36,585 nucleotides of DNA from a virus, in the IMG/VR virus record IMGVR_UViG_3300019776_000022, positions 1-36,585 of that record, one strand, 5' to 3'. The translations under genes were made by a program, and so were the position numbers. Within the stretch, counting starts at the first letter, position 1. Every line of letters begins with the position of its first letter. Below, one piece after another: positions 21,918 to 28,895 of the stretch. The notes below the pieces were generated by a model. That model was not told where the DNA came from. It saw nothing but the letters and a program-made list of their open reading frames with translations, and did not search any database.

Positions 21918-22612
21918 GCTCAAATGGGAAAATTAGAAACACCACTTTGCGTGACGCAAAAGCAGCACCTGGCACTCTTGTCCCATCCGTTTCTACAATT
22001 AACAGTCAGCTATCTAAATCTGGACTTGACACATGGAAACAAACACAAGTCTTGTACGCAGCCGTTGAATACCCACGCTACGAAGATGAAGAAGAAAAAG
22101 ACTGGATTTACAGAATATTAGAATTAGCCAAGCGTAAAAGCCGTGAGGCCGCTGACCGAGGCACTATCATCCACGATTGGATTGAAAGCTTCTACAACCA
22201 AGAATTTGTGCCAGAGATGCCTGACTATGTCCGTAAGGTAGATGACGCTGTAACGGCTCATTTTGGCAGCCAGCTATGGATTCCTGAACAGTCATTAGTA
22301 AATGCTCAAGAAGGTTATGGCGGTAAGTGCGATTTATATTGCAAGCCAACTCATAATTTCGGTGGGGTCGTAATTGACTTTAAAACTACGGAGAAATCCC
22401 CTGGTGATTTAACACCCTACCTAGAGCATACACTACAGTTAGCAGCGTATAGAGAGGTTTTAGCCCCTTCTGCACGATGCGCCAATGTGTACATAAATGG
22501 CGATACTAACGAGGTTGCTATATATGAACATAGTGAACAAGACTTACGAGATGGTTATGAAATGTTCTTATGCTTATTGCGTATTTATCGTTTAAAGAAT
22601 AAACTTGTGTAA
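21863..22612 (+). CDS. PD-(D/E)xK exonuclease (RecB/Cas4-like)
   Basis: This 249-residue protein shows the RecB/Cas4-type core: VPSVSTINSQL (residues 40-50), RGTIIHDWIE (99-108, the motif I His), an acidic strand around IPEQSL (Glu142), GGKCDLYC (Asp157), VVIDFKTTEKS (Asp172, Lys174) and LEHTLQLAAYREVL (Gln192, Tyr196). These are the motif I, II, III and QxxxY residues of nucleases that resect DNA ends for annealing. With ERF it forms an alpha/beta-type recombination pair. TTAAGGGGAATTAA precedes the ATG, which lies inside the end of the HNH gene. Confidence 0.88.
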   Translation: MSQHWYDAKTGEPRYTIVGSNGKIRNTTLRDAKAAPGTLVPSVSTINSQLSKSGLDTWKQTQVLYAAVEYPRYEDEEEKDWIYRILELAKRKSREAADRGTIIHDWIESFYNQEFVPEMPDYVRKVDDAVTAHFGSQLWIPEQSLVNAQEGYGGKCDLYCKPTHNFGGVVIDFKTTEKSPGDLTPYLEHTLQLAAYREVLAPSARCANVYINGDTNEVAIYEHSEQDLRDGYEMFLCLLRIYRLKNKLV

Positions 22613-23145
22613 TGAAAAGGCTTAATCCAAAAACAAATCAAGAGTTTAAAAGAGGCGATACCAGAGATGATGGGTATTGTTTTTTAACCTATTTGTATCG
22701 TGTAAAAAAAGATGGTTTTTACAGAGAAGCGTGGACTAAGCCTGAATTGTTTGAAAAAAGCAAATTGCAACAAAAATTAGGGTCTGTTGAACATAATAGA
22801 AAAAATCAATCAAATCCTGTATTTAGAGCAAAGTGCATGGTAAATGCAGCAAAAACTAGATGTAAAAAATATGGTGGTGAAGTAACCGTAACATGGGAAT
22901 GGATTGCAGAAAAAATTAAAAATGGCAAATGTGAATTAACAGGTTTGCCTTTTGATTTGTCTGGCGTAAAAAATAAAGGCAAAAATCCATTTTCACCATC
23001 TATAGATAGAATTGACCCAAACAATAAAAATTATGAAGTTGGGAATGTAAGAATAATTTTGCAATCATTAAATATGGCTTTAAGCAATTATGGCGTTGAG
23101 CATTTACTTTTTATAACAGATGCTTTACGAAATAAGTTAAACTAA
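22612..23145 (+). CDS. HNH-type endonuclease, second family
   Basis: This 177-residue basic protein has a nuclease core in its last third: NGKCELTGLPFDLSG (residues 105-118), then PFSPSIDRIDPNNKNYEVGN (126-145) and VRIILQSLNMA. The CxLTGxPF...PSIDRID...GNVxxxxxxxN order marks a group of phage HNH proteins distinct from the AP2 type. Residues 1-100 probably bind DNA. It overlaps the exonuclease stop (TAATG arrangement). The following gap shows RNA-like pairing, so an intron-like or mobile unit should be considered. Confidence 0.8.
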   Translation: MKRLNPKTNQEFKRGDTRDDGYCFLTYLYRVKKDGFYREAWTKPELFEKSKLQQKLGSVEHNRKNQSNPVFRAKCMVNAAKTRCKKYGGEVTVTWEWIAEKIKNGKCELTGLPFDLSGVKNKGKNPFSPSIDRIDPNNKNYEVGNVRIILQSLNMALSNYGVEHLLFITDALRNKLN

Positions 23146-23435
23146 CTACGAGGCGGCAGGTGGATTTCCCCTTTCCAACCGCACACATCACGGAGTGTCC
23201 TGCCCCTCACCTTTTTCTATGGGCGAAAGTGTAAAGAAACGAGTAGCCCACCCTATTAGGGCGTTAAGCCGCCAATGTAGGATGCAGTAATTGGGTAGTT
23301 TTGCGGCTTTCTGGCCCATTGATAGCAACTGCCAAATACAGCCCTGTTGTTTTTTGTACACATTAGGGTTTGTCATTAGTGACATTGCCTGCCATTTCAA
23401 ACAAACTATGATTGTTGTTTACATAAGGGGAAATT
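23146..23435. other. 290-bp gene-free stretch with GC-rich inverted repeats, candidate structured RNA
   Basis: No gene is convincing on either strand. GGCGGC (23152-23157) can pair with GCCGCC (23268-23273), enclosing ACAC/GTGT (23183-23198) and GCCC/GGGC (23246-23262). An alternative pairing is GGCAGG/CCTGCC (23155-23204). Further on, TGTCA-TTAG-TGACA (23371-23384) forms a perfect inverted repeat near the next gene. A transcribed structure within the early operon, a regulatory leader for the 67-residue gene, or a replication origin are the main options. Confidence 0.45.
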
Positions 23436-23639
23436 ATGAAAGAGCATCAGTTATTTTCAATTTATTGCGGTGACACACTTATTGATGTTTGGGGTGAGGC
23501 CATGTCTATGGATGACATTACCGACTACCGCATAGCCGACACCGATATTAGCGTTTTAGAAATGATTTTAGAGCTTGACAAAGAAGGCAAGTTTGAGCAA
23601 TCAGTCCATGAGCGTATGTATGAGGTGCGCAATGCGTGA
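23436..23639 (+). CDS. Small acidic early protein, unknown function
   Basis: A 67-residue acidic protein, MKEHQLFSIYCGDTLIDVWG, then EAMSMDDITDYRIADTDISV and a charged helix. ATAAGGGGAAATT precedes the ATG. It follows the second gene-free stretch and overlaps the Cys-rich gene. No family is recognised. Confidence 0.68.
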   Translation: MKEHQLFSIYCGDTLIDVWGEAMSMDDITDYRIADTDISVLEMILELDKEGKFEQSVHERMYEVRNA

Positions 23640-23859
23640 ACCATGCCCATGCGATAAATGCGAACTTAAATACAAGTGCGAAGAAGATGAAATGGCCTGT
23701 AGAGCCTTTGCATACTTTGTGCGGTATGGCAGTTTTGAAGATTACACAGTTCGTATGCCTGATAAGCAGTTATTCACTAAAATATTTTATGAGGATGACA
23801 AGGACTTAAAAAACTACCTTGTGTCGCTAAAAATAAAAGACCAAATGCAACTATTTTGA
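23632..23859 (+). CDS. Cys-rich small protein, probable zinc binder
   Basis: From ATG 23632 the protein has 75 residues; the longer reading from TTG 23575 lies in the preceding gene. It opens MREPCPCDKCELKYKCEEDE and continues MACRAFAYFVRYG. Five cysteines in CxCxxCxxxxxC...C form suit a zinc knuckle, and short phage proteins with this CxxCxxxxxC...ACxxFxxY layout are common and unassigned. It overlaps the upstream gene by eight bases. Confidence 0.7.
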   Translation: MREPCPCDKCELKYKCEEDEMACRAFAYFVRYGSFEDYTVRMPDKQLFTKIFYEDDKDLKNYLVSLKIKDQMQLF

Positions 23860-23866
23860 GGCAGCC

Positions 23867-24010
23867 ATGAATGAACCTAAAACATTAAGAGAAATTGGGC
23901 TAGAACTAGGAATTAGCCACCAAGCGGTAACTGAAATATTAGAAAGAGCATTAAAAAAAATGCGTAAAGTATTGAAAGATAGAGGAATTAGGCTGGAGGA
24001 CTTAGTGTGA
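23867..24010 (+). CDS. Miniature sigma-region-4-like helix-turn-helix protein (47 residues)
   Basis: The frame from ATG 23867 reads MNEPKTLREIGLELGISHQA, then VTEILERALKKMRKVLKDRG and IRLEDLV. The TLREIGLELGIS-x-x-AV-x-x-I-x-x-RAL-x-K-x-R layout is the helix-turn-helix of sigma-70 region 4, which contacts the -35 box and the polymerase flap. Nothing of regions 2 or 3 is present. It could act as a small transcription activator of later genes by substituting for, or bridging to, host sigma region 4 (inference). It overlaps the next gene (GTGTGA). Confidence 0.72.
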   Translation: MNEPKTLREIGLELGISHQAVTEILERALKKMRKVLKDRGIRLEDLV

Positions 24011-24273
24011 ACAATGAACCAGTAGCGTGGATTGCAGTAGGAGACAACACAAGCGTATTTTTTGACTTAGATTGCGCTTTGGCTATTGATGACAACCCAA
24101 CCCCACTCTACACCCATCCAGCAAAGACACTAACAGATGAGGAAATAGATTACATTACAAAAAAGTATTTTGACATCCATCCTGAAGCAAAACTATCGGA
24201 ACAATTCAGAATTAAATTGTATGAGTTAGAAGATTTTGCTAGAGCAATACTAAGAAAGGCACAAGAGAAATGA
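24007..24273 (+). CDS. Small phage protein of the EPVAW type, unknown function
   Basis: An 88-residue protein with GTG start (GTGA overlap, GGAGGA upstream). It opens MNNEPVAWIAVGDNTSVFFD, then TPLYTHPAKTLTDEEID, and ends FARAILRKAQEK. The EPVAW...YTxPxxxLTDEEI...FARAIxxK order is very frequent in phages and has no assigned function. It overlaps the small membrane gene by ATGA. Confidence 0.7.
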   Translation: MNNEPVAWIAVGDNTSVFFDLDCALAIDDNPTPLYTHPAKTLTDEEIDYITKKYFDIHPEAKLSEQFRIKLYELEDFARAILRKAQEK

Positions 24274-24356
24274 TTGCAACAATGTTTTTATTTTTATTGC
24301 TAGTTATAGTTATTTTATATGCGTTGCATCATGCTTTAGAAGATTATTGGAAATAG
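24270..24356 (+). CDS. 28-residue membrane peptide gene
   Basis: ATGA overlap with the preceding stop opens MIATMFLFLLLVIVILYALH, then HALEDYWK. One membrane span with a short charged end is evident. The coupling and hydrophobicity favour a real gene; the function is unknown. Confidence 0.5.
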   Translation: MIATMFLFLLLVIVILYALHHALEDYWK

Positions 24357-24364
24357 GGGAAACT

Positions 24365-24547
24365 ATGAGTACAAGAAGTTTTGGAATGGTTGGTAAAAGC
24401 TATAAAACGGCTTCAGAGGCGTTTAAAGACGCTGACTATGCCACAGGTATAGAGATGCCACAAAAAGCCGAATACGACCATTTATGGGCTGTTTTTGGCG
24501 CTATTACAGCGTTAGTTCTAGTTGTGTGGCTAGTTAGCCGTTTTTAA
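24365..24547 (+). CDS. Small C-tail-anchored membrane protein
   Basis: From ATG 24365, after AATAGGGGAAACT, the protein has 60 residues: MSTRSFGMVGKSYKTASEAF, a polar part, and a C-terminal membrane span (LWAVFGAITALVLVVWLVSR). It is the last gene of the early operon and its end overlaps by 14 bases the end of the convergent endolysin gene. No family is recognised. Confidence 0.68.
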   Translation: MSTRSFGMVGKSYKTASEAFKDADYATGIEMPQKAEYDHLWAVFGAITALVLVVWLVSRF

Positions 24548-25043
24548 TCATTTGCAACGCTTCTTGTTCTTCCCTATCTACTCGTGCCAACCAACCACGA
24601 CCAAAGGTAGGGAAAGTTTTTAATGAGCGATAGTATTGTCTGCGAGCATCTGAGAATTGAGTGATAAGAGTTGCAATATTACTGTTTCGAATTTGCTCTC
24701 TTGTTCTAGGGCCAATAATTCCGTCAGGTACGCATCCAATAGACTGTTGAAGCAATTTAACACTCCGACCTGGCCCTGCGTTAACTCCAAAGGAAAATAC
24801 AACAAAGTTGAGTCCCCTAGGCAATACTTCCGCATAACAAGGCCTCCAATATTTTTGTTCATACAAAGGTGCTACATCGGTTTCTGTAAGGTTTTTCATG
24901 GTAGATACAGGATGACCTACCCATTCTTCCCAAACACGCTTGGTAACGCCTAAATTAGTTTCTCCACCTGGGTCGTCTTTGTGATTAACCCATCCACCTT
25001 CAAACTTTAATACCAAATCAAGACACTCTTTAAAGTCGCTCAT
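24534..25043 (-). CDS. Endolysin, GH108 N-acetylmuramidase with peptidoglycan-binding domain
   Basis: This 169-residue lysin opens MSDFKECLDLVLKFEGGWVN, with the GH108 catalytic Glu15 in EGG and the HKDDPGGETNLGVT block (21-34). The second half is a PG-binding-3-type domain (GVNAGPGRSVKLLQQSIGCV, then PDGIIGPRTREQI). It cleaves the glycan chain of peptidoglycan. No signal peptide or anchor is present, so it needs the holin for release. It is the last gene of the late operon, after Rz/Rz1. Confidence 0.93.
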   Translation of the reverse strand: MSDFKECLDLVLKFEGGWVNHKDDPGGETNLGVTKRVWEEWVGHPVSTMKNLTETDVAPLYEQKYWRPCYAEVLPRGLNFVVFSFGVNAGPGRSVKLLQQSIGCVPDGIIGPRTREQIRNSNIATLITQFSDARRQYYRSLKTFPTFGRGWLARVDREEQEALQMIKNG

Positions 25044-25435
25044 TTAATACCCATTTGTGCGTTTAGCCACTCTTGTAAACTGACTAATTGTTGGGTTGTT
25101 TCGGCACATTTAACAAGTAAGCCGTTGGCGGTGAAATCATCAATATTGAGGGCGGTGTTGCCATTGGCGGGCAATTTGCTGGTATTGGGCTGGCGCACGC
25201 CGTTAGCATAATAGTTACGCAATAGATTAAGTTTAGCTTCATATTCTTTTTCTATTCCTTTAGTTGTAATTTCTTGTTGTTTCTTAATTGATTCCACATG
25301 GGCTTCTTGTGCTTTGGCGGCATTTTCTACTTCTACTTTGTATTCTTTAAAGTCACGGTTACGCAAACCCCATCCAGAGGCAAAGGCTGTAATTAATAAA
25401 AAAGCAGCAATACCTAGTTTTGCATAATCAATCAT
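25040..25435 (-). CDS. Inner-membrane spanin (Rz-like)
   Basis: This 131-residue protein has an N-terminal membrane segment (KLGIAAFLLITAFASGWGLR) and a long periplasmic coiled coil (KEYKVEVENAAKAQEAHVES, then KKQQEITTKGIEKEYEAKLN), followed by a C-terminal domain with CAETTQQLVSLQEWL. This is the Rz plan: an i-spanin that joins with an outer-membrane lipoprotein to fuse the membranes at lysis. The partner is encoded inside this gene in the +1 frame (25084-25242). It overlaps the endolysin start by ATGA. Confidence 0.85.
   Translation of the reverse strand: MIDYAKLGIAAFLLITAFASGWGLRNRDFKEYKVEVENAAKAQEAHVESIKKQQEITTKGIEKEYEAKLNLLRNYYANGVRQPNTSKLPANGNTALNIDDFTANGLLVKCAETTQQLVSLQEWLNAQMGIK
25084..25242 (-). 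CDS. Outer-membrane spanin lipoprotein (Rz1-like), nested in Rz
   Basis: The +1 frame inside the Rz gene reads MKLNLIYCVTIMLTACASPI and continues proline-rich (PANCPPMATPPSILMISPPT) to 52 residues. The lipobox LTAC (13-16) is ideal for signal peptidase II and the mature part is short and proline-rich, as in lambda Rz1. It is wholly embedded in Rz, again as in lambda. The pair would link the inner and outer membranes, which confirms a Gram-negative host. Confidence 0.85.
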   Translation of the reverse strand: MKLNLIYCVTIMLTACASPIPANCPPMATPPSILMISPPTAYLLNVPKQPNN

Positions 25436-25980
25436 CTAAATCCTGATATACGAGGTGAAAACACAAAAGTTGCTTGGTATGGATTTGGTTTGGGGTCTAT
25501 ATTAGGGTCTGCTAAAGCAAAAACATTATGCCCAAAATTACAATAGATACACCGATTAAATCCGATTGGGAATACCCAACGGAACTGAAATAGATTATTA
25601 GCAGTAACAAAACACCAACCAGCTTTAGCGTTATCGTTATCTTTAATTGAAATATCGCCAGCCACAGTAACTTTATATGGTGCAAAAAGGTATTTAAGTG
25701 CAAAAGAATAAGCAGGATTACGACAGAGCCACTTAACTTTACTAAAATATCCTTTTCCATTAATTCTTTCAAAAGTTGCATCACCATCTAAAGTGTTGTC
25801 AGGAGTCATAAACCAGTTAAGGCATGAAGGCAACACAGGGCCTATAGCTTTATAATAATGATTATCACACCACCACAACTTTTGTACTGCAAATAAAGGC
25901 AATACAGGGGCTAAAATTAGCCCTATAAGTGTTAAAACAAGACTAATTGGTACTAGCCATATGTAAATGATATAAATCAT
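25432..25980 (-). CDS. Membrane protein of the lysis region, unknown function
   Basis: This 182-residue protein starts with a hydrophobic hairpin (MIYIIYIWLVPISLVLTLIG, then LILAPVLPLF). A long soluble part follows, with Trp and Cys (KLWWCDNHYY, LPSCLNWFMTPDNTLDGDA, GFNRCIYCNFG). The DNTLDGD stretch and the ending FVFSPRIS recur in an uncharacterised family of phage membrane proteins next to lysis genes. It overlaps the holin stop and Rz start by ATGA. It may act in host-envelope interference or lysis timing. Confidence 0.7.
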   Translation of the reverse strand: MIYIIYIWLVPISLVLTLIGLILAPVLPLFAVQKLWWCDNHYYKAIGPVLPSCLNWFMTPDNTLDGDATFERINGKGYFSKVKWLCRNPAYSFALKYLFAPYKVTVAGDISIKDNDNAKAGWCFVTANNLFQFRWVFPIGFNRCIYCNFGHNVFALADPNIDPKPNPYQATFVFSPRISGFR

Positions 25981-26285
25981 TCTGGGAATTTTTTAGCCAA
26001 ATAATCTTCAAAAAGCATAATTGCACGACTACCCATGTGACCTGAAACACCAACAAAAGCCGCAGTAATTAATGGGGAAATGTTAGCGTTTTCGCATAAC
26101 CAAAAAGTAATAACGCCAGCAAAAGCAGAAGTAGCAATTTCACCCATAAATTCAGCAATATTAAAAGCCCTTGCGTGACCCTTTTTAACTTTGTTCATAA
26201 AACTAATAAAACCACCTAAAGATGAAAGTCCAAAGACCCATAAATAAGTAAGAAATGAATAAGATGTAGGGTCTTTTTCTAACAT
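25977..26285 (-). CDS. Holin, LydA-like
   Basis: This 102-residue protein opens MLEKDPTSYSFLTYLWVFGL and has hydrophobic segments at about 13-30, 51-68 and 69-85 (SSLGGFISF, TSAFAGVITFWLC, PLITAAFVGVSGHMGSRAI). The GGFISFMNKV, FAGVITFWLCE and GHMGSRAI elements are those of the LydA-type phage holin family. It would permeabilise the inner membrane and release the muramidase. It lies at the head of the lysis cassette. Confidence 0.82.
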   Translation of the reverse strand: MLEKDPTSYSFLTYLWVFGLSSLGGFISFMNKVKKGHARAFNIAEFMGEIATSAFAGVITFWLCENANISPLITAAFVGVSGHMGSRAIMLFEDYLAKKFPE

Positions 26286-26286
26286 T

Positions 26287-26472
26287 TTATGCTTTCTTTT
26301 TAACAGTTTTAATAGTTTTTTTTGCTACTTTTTTGGCAACAGTTTTTTTAATTGGCCTTTCGCACTCAGGCGCAACATAGTCTTGTTGTGTGGCAGGAAA
26401 AGGCCAAGAAGTATCTACAGATACCTTTGGCATATATCCTAATTTGTCAAAAACCCATGAAATGATAAACAT
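26287..26472 (-). CDS. Small lysine-tailed protein, unknown function
   Basis: From ATG 26472 the protein has 61 residues; the longer reading lies within the tail gene. It opens MFIISWVFDKLGYMPKVSVD and ends in lysine/valine repeats (KKTVAKKVAKKTIKTVKKKA), a histone-like basic tail. Between the collar tail gene and the holin, it may bind DNA or membrane; nothing further can be shown. Confidence 0.62.
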   Translation of the reverse strand: MFIISWVFDKLGYMPKVSVDTSWPFPATQQDYVAPECERPIKKTVAKKVAKKTIKTVKKKA

Positions 26473-26473
26473 A

Positions 26474-27223
26474 TTAAGTCTTAATAATAAAGTTGATACC
26501 AAGGTATGGAGGCAGGTTAGCGTTTGTACCACTTACACCAGTAGTGTTTACAGTAATACCTGTTGTTGCTGTGCCAGTATTTGTAACATCCTGTCTTGTA
26601 AATCCACCGCCAGAATAGTTAGCGCTATCAGCAACAGTTGAACCATTTGAGTGTGCGTGTCCAGGGTCTGTAATTGTATGAGTATGGCTTACAACTACCG
26701 CATCAGCAGAACCACCTGTAGCGCCAATGGTCGTGCCGTATGGCATACGATTAGTATAGTTTGGCAAATTAAATGTAGTAGAGCCGTCACCAGAGCCAAA
26801 AGTAGTGCCAACAATCGCAAACAAAGCAGCGTAAGTAGTACGAGAAACTGCAGCGCCAGCACACAACAAATATCCAGTAGGAGCAGAAGTTGTAGGCCAC
26901 ATTTGAATAGAGCCAGTTTTTACTTGATAAATGGCATCAATTTCGGCTTGAAGAATAGCTACTTCTGCGGCTAAATTAGTGTCTACATAAGTTTTATTAG
27001 TAGCATCTTGATTAGAAATAGGTGTTGCCACATTGATAATTAGATTATCAGTCATATTCAATGTGCCTGACATTGGTGTTTGACCATCAGAAGCTATTGA
27101 GCCTGTAAGGGCAGAAGCAATATCTGACAATGTGTTATTAGCCCATGTAGAGCTAATCGTTGTACCTGAAACTACTGGATTACCAGCAGGTAGGTTATAT
27201 GTACCGCTACCGTTTCTACTCAT
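26474..27223 (-). CDS. Tail protein with phage collar domain
   Basis: The start at 27223 has AAGGAG at good spacing; the longer reading from 27244 runs into the upstream gene. The 249-residue protein has GTYNLPAGNPVVSGTTISST at the start, a helical stalk, then the collar domain (QVKTGSIQMWPTTSAPTGYL, LCAGAAVSRTTYAALFAIVG, TTFGSGDGSTTFNLPNYTNR) and a histidine-rich end (VVSHTHTITDPGHAHS). Collar domains sit in short fibres or tips and often bind metal via the HxH pairs. It is separated by half the genome from the main fibre block. Confidence 0.85.
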   Translation of the reverse strand: MSRNGSGTYNLPAGNPVVSGTTISSTWANNTLSDIASALTGSIASDGQTPMSGTLNMTDNLIINVATPISNQDATNKTYVDTNLAAEVAILQAEIDAIYQVKTGSIQMWPTTSAPTGYLLCAGAAVSRTTYAALFAIVGTTFGSGDGSTTFNLPNYTNRMPYGTTIGATGGSADAVVVSHTHTITDPGHAHSNGSTVADSANYSGGGFTRQDVTNTGTATTGITVNTTGVSGTNANLPPYLGINFIIKT

Positions 27224-28895
27224 TTGTTGCTCCTTGTGCGCCACGAATTAACAATAATTGGGCAAGTCTTTTTTGTTCATCAGTTAAGTTTGCAGATGGC
27301 ATTTTACTAGCTATTTTCCCAGCGCCATAAGCACCAAGACCTACTGCTCTTGGACTAGTTAATGGCAACAACGCTGCGGCCCCTGGGTTTACCGTCAATG
27401 CTCCAGTAGCTCCAATTCCTAATGCTGTTCCTTGTCCAGCTAACCCTCTTGGAGTCCAAGAAGAAAGCGCTTGACCTGATAAAGCAGGCATTAAATCGCC
27501 ACCGCCTTGTTTTGACAATTCATTTGCCAATTCTTTTCTGTAAGCAAAACTAGTATTAGCATTATTACGAGTTAAAGATTGCAATTTACGAATAGCTGTA
27601 TCCGCAGATGCTCTGTCACCCAAAGATAAGGCTCTTTCAATTTCACGCTCTAGTGTTATAGATTCTTCATACGCTTTCATTGTTTTAGCGTAATTTTTAT
27701 CTTGATTAACAATTGTGTCTTTTACTGCATTGCGAACTGAAGTAATTGCTCTTTGTGCTTGGCGCTGCATAGGGCTTTCAGGATATAAAGCGTCTAAACG
27801 CTGTTTTAAAGCGTCTAATCCTTCGGATGTATGCAATGTTGGGTCTTTTTTCCATTCATTAACAATTGACTCTAATTCTTTAACTTTGGTCAATTCTTCT
27901 TTGCCAATTTTAAATTTGCTAGTAGTTGATGTTTCAACTTTTAAAGATTGTATGGTTTCATCCAATTTGTCTGCAATTGGAGCAAAATTTAAACGCTTCA
28001 TTGGTGTAGGCAATGCTTGACCTGCAACAATTTCTTGGTTTGGCATTGTTGTTTTAATGCCTTCTTTGTAACCAGCTAAACGATTTGCACGAATATTAGC
28101 CAATGCTTGTTTTGCTTCATCCAGAACTTCAACAGTTGGCACTTCGCCTTTAAGGTTCTGTAAAAATGTTTGATTGCCTGTTTTGCCAGCTTGATATGCT
28201 TGACCAATGGCTTCTTCTCCTGCGCCAGTAGTCATTCCTAAGCCTCTGCGCAAGCCGCTAGCAAGCGCTTTACCGCCAGAAGTAATTGCGCTAGGAATAG
28301 TGCCTAATAAAGCATTTACAGGGGCTTCAGCGCCCTTTTGTGCATAGAAATTTACACCTGTTTTACCTTGTTCTTCTGGTATTAATGCACCCTGAACTAC
28401 AGAACCACCAATATTTTGAAGAACAGGAGCAGCTTTTGCAAAACTAGGAATTGCGCCAATAGCTTTAGATATTCCTGCTGCAGGAGCAACAGCACCAGCA
28501 ACTTGACCAGCTAAATAACTACTTGGGTTAGCTTCTTGATATGGCTTTGCTTCTTGTGCAAATTTTTGAGCAGTTTGGCTGCCTAAATTACCGCCTGTGG
28601 CTAATTGTGCTGCCCCTACTGGTACATCTACCATAGACTTTGTAAAAGCTGCCATAGCAGACTCTAAAGGCCTTGGTTGCGCTTGCACATTTAATTGCCC
28701 ACGATTAATTGGGCGACCTAAAGCAGCGCCACCACCAGTTTCTCCAAATTGACCGCTAGAAGCAGGTGTTGGAGTGATTTCTTGAGGTTTATACAGTTGT
28801 TGTGCTTGAGCAATAACATCTGCCTGAGAAGCGCCAGCAGGGCCTTCTAAGGTAATTGTTTTGCCATCAGGTGCTTGGACTGTATATTGAGCCAT
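27216..28895 (-). CDS. Probable internal virion / DNA-ejection protein
   Basis: This 559-residue protein starts MAQYTVQAPDGKTITLEGPA, then GASQADVIAQAQQLYKPQE, an opening seen at the start of large phage internal proteins. It continues with Ala/Gly-rich hydrophobic stretches (AGQVAGAVAPAAGISKAIGA) and a helical body. These features fit proteins ejected ahead of DNA to form a channel, like P22 gp16/gp20, which have similar positions. Overlap with the preceding gene is TAATG. The role is by composition and order, not by a catalytic motif. Confidence 0.62.
   Translation of the reverse strand: MAQYTVQAPDGKTITLEGPAGASQADVIAQAQQLYKPQEITPTPASSGQFGETGGGAALGRPINRGQLNVQAQPRPLESAMAAFTKSMVDVPVGAAQLATGGNLGSQTAQKFAQEAKPYQEANPSSYLAGQVAGAVAPAAGISKAIGAIPSFAKAAPVLQNIGGSVVQGALIPEEQGKTGVNFYAQKGAEAPVNALLGTIPSAITSGGKALASGLRRGLGMTTGAGEEAIGQAYQAGKTGNQTFLQNLKGEVPTVEVLDEAKQALANIRANRLAGYKEGIKTTMPNQEIVAGQALPTPMKRLNFAPIADKLDETIQSLKVETSTTSKFKIGKEELTKVKELESIVNEWKKDPTLHTSEGLDALKQRLDALYPESPMQRQAQRAITSVRNAVKDTIVNQDKNYAKTMKAYEESITLEREIERALSLGDRASADTAIRKLQSLTRNNANTSFAYRKELANELSKQGGGDLMPALSGQALSSWTPRGLAGQGTALGIGATGALTVNPGAAALLPLTSPRAVGLGAYGAGKIASKMPSANLTDEQKRLAQLLLIRGAQGATNE

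Noticed and set aside
23188-23400. Minus-strand 70-residue frame in the second gene-free stretch
   Set aside because: No ribosome site, no recognisable family, opposed to the operon direction and located in GC-rich inverted repeats.
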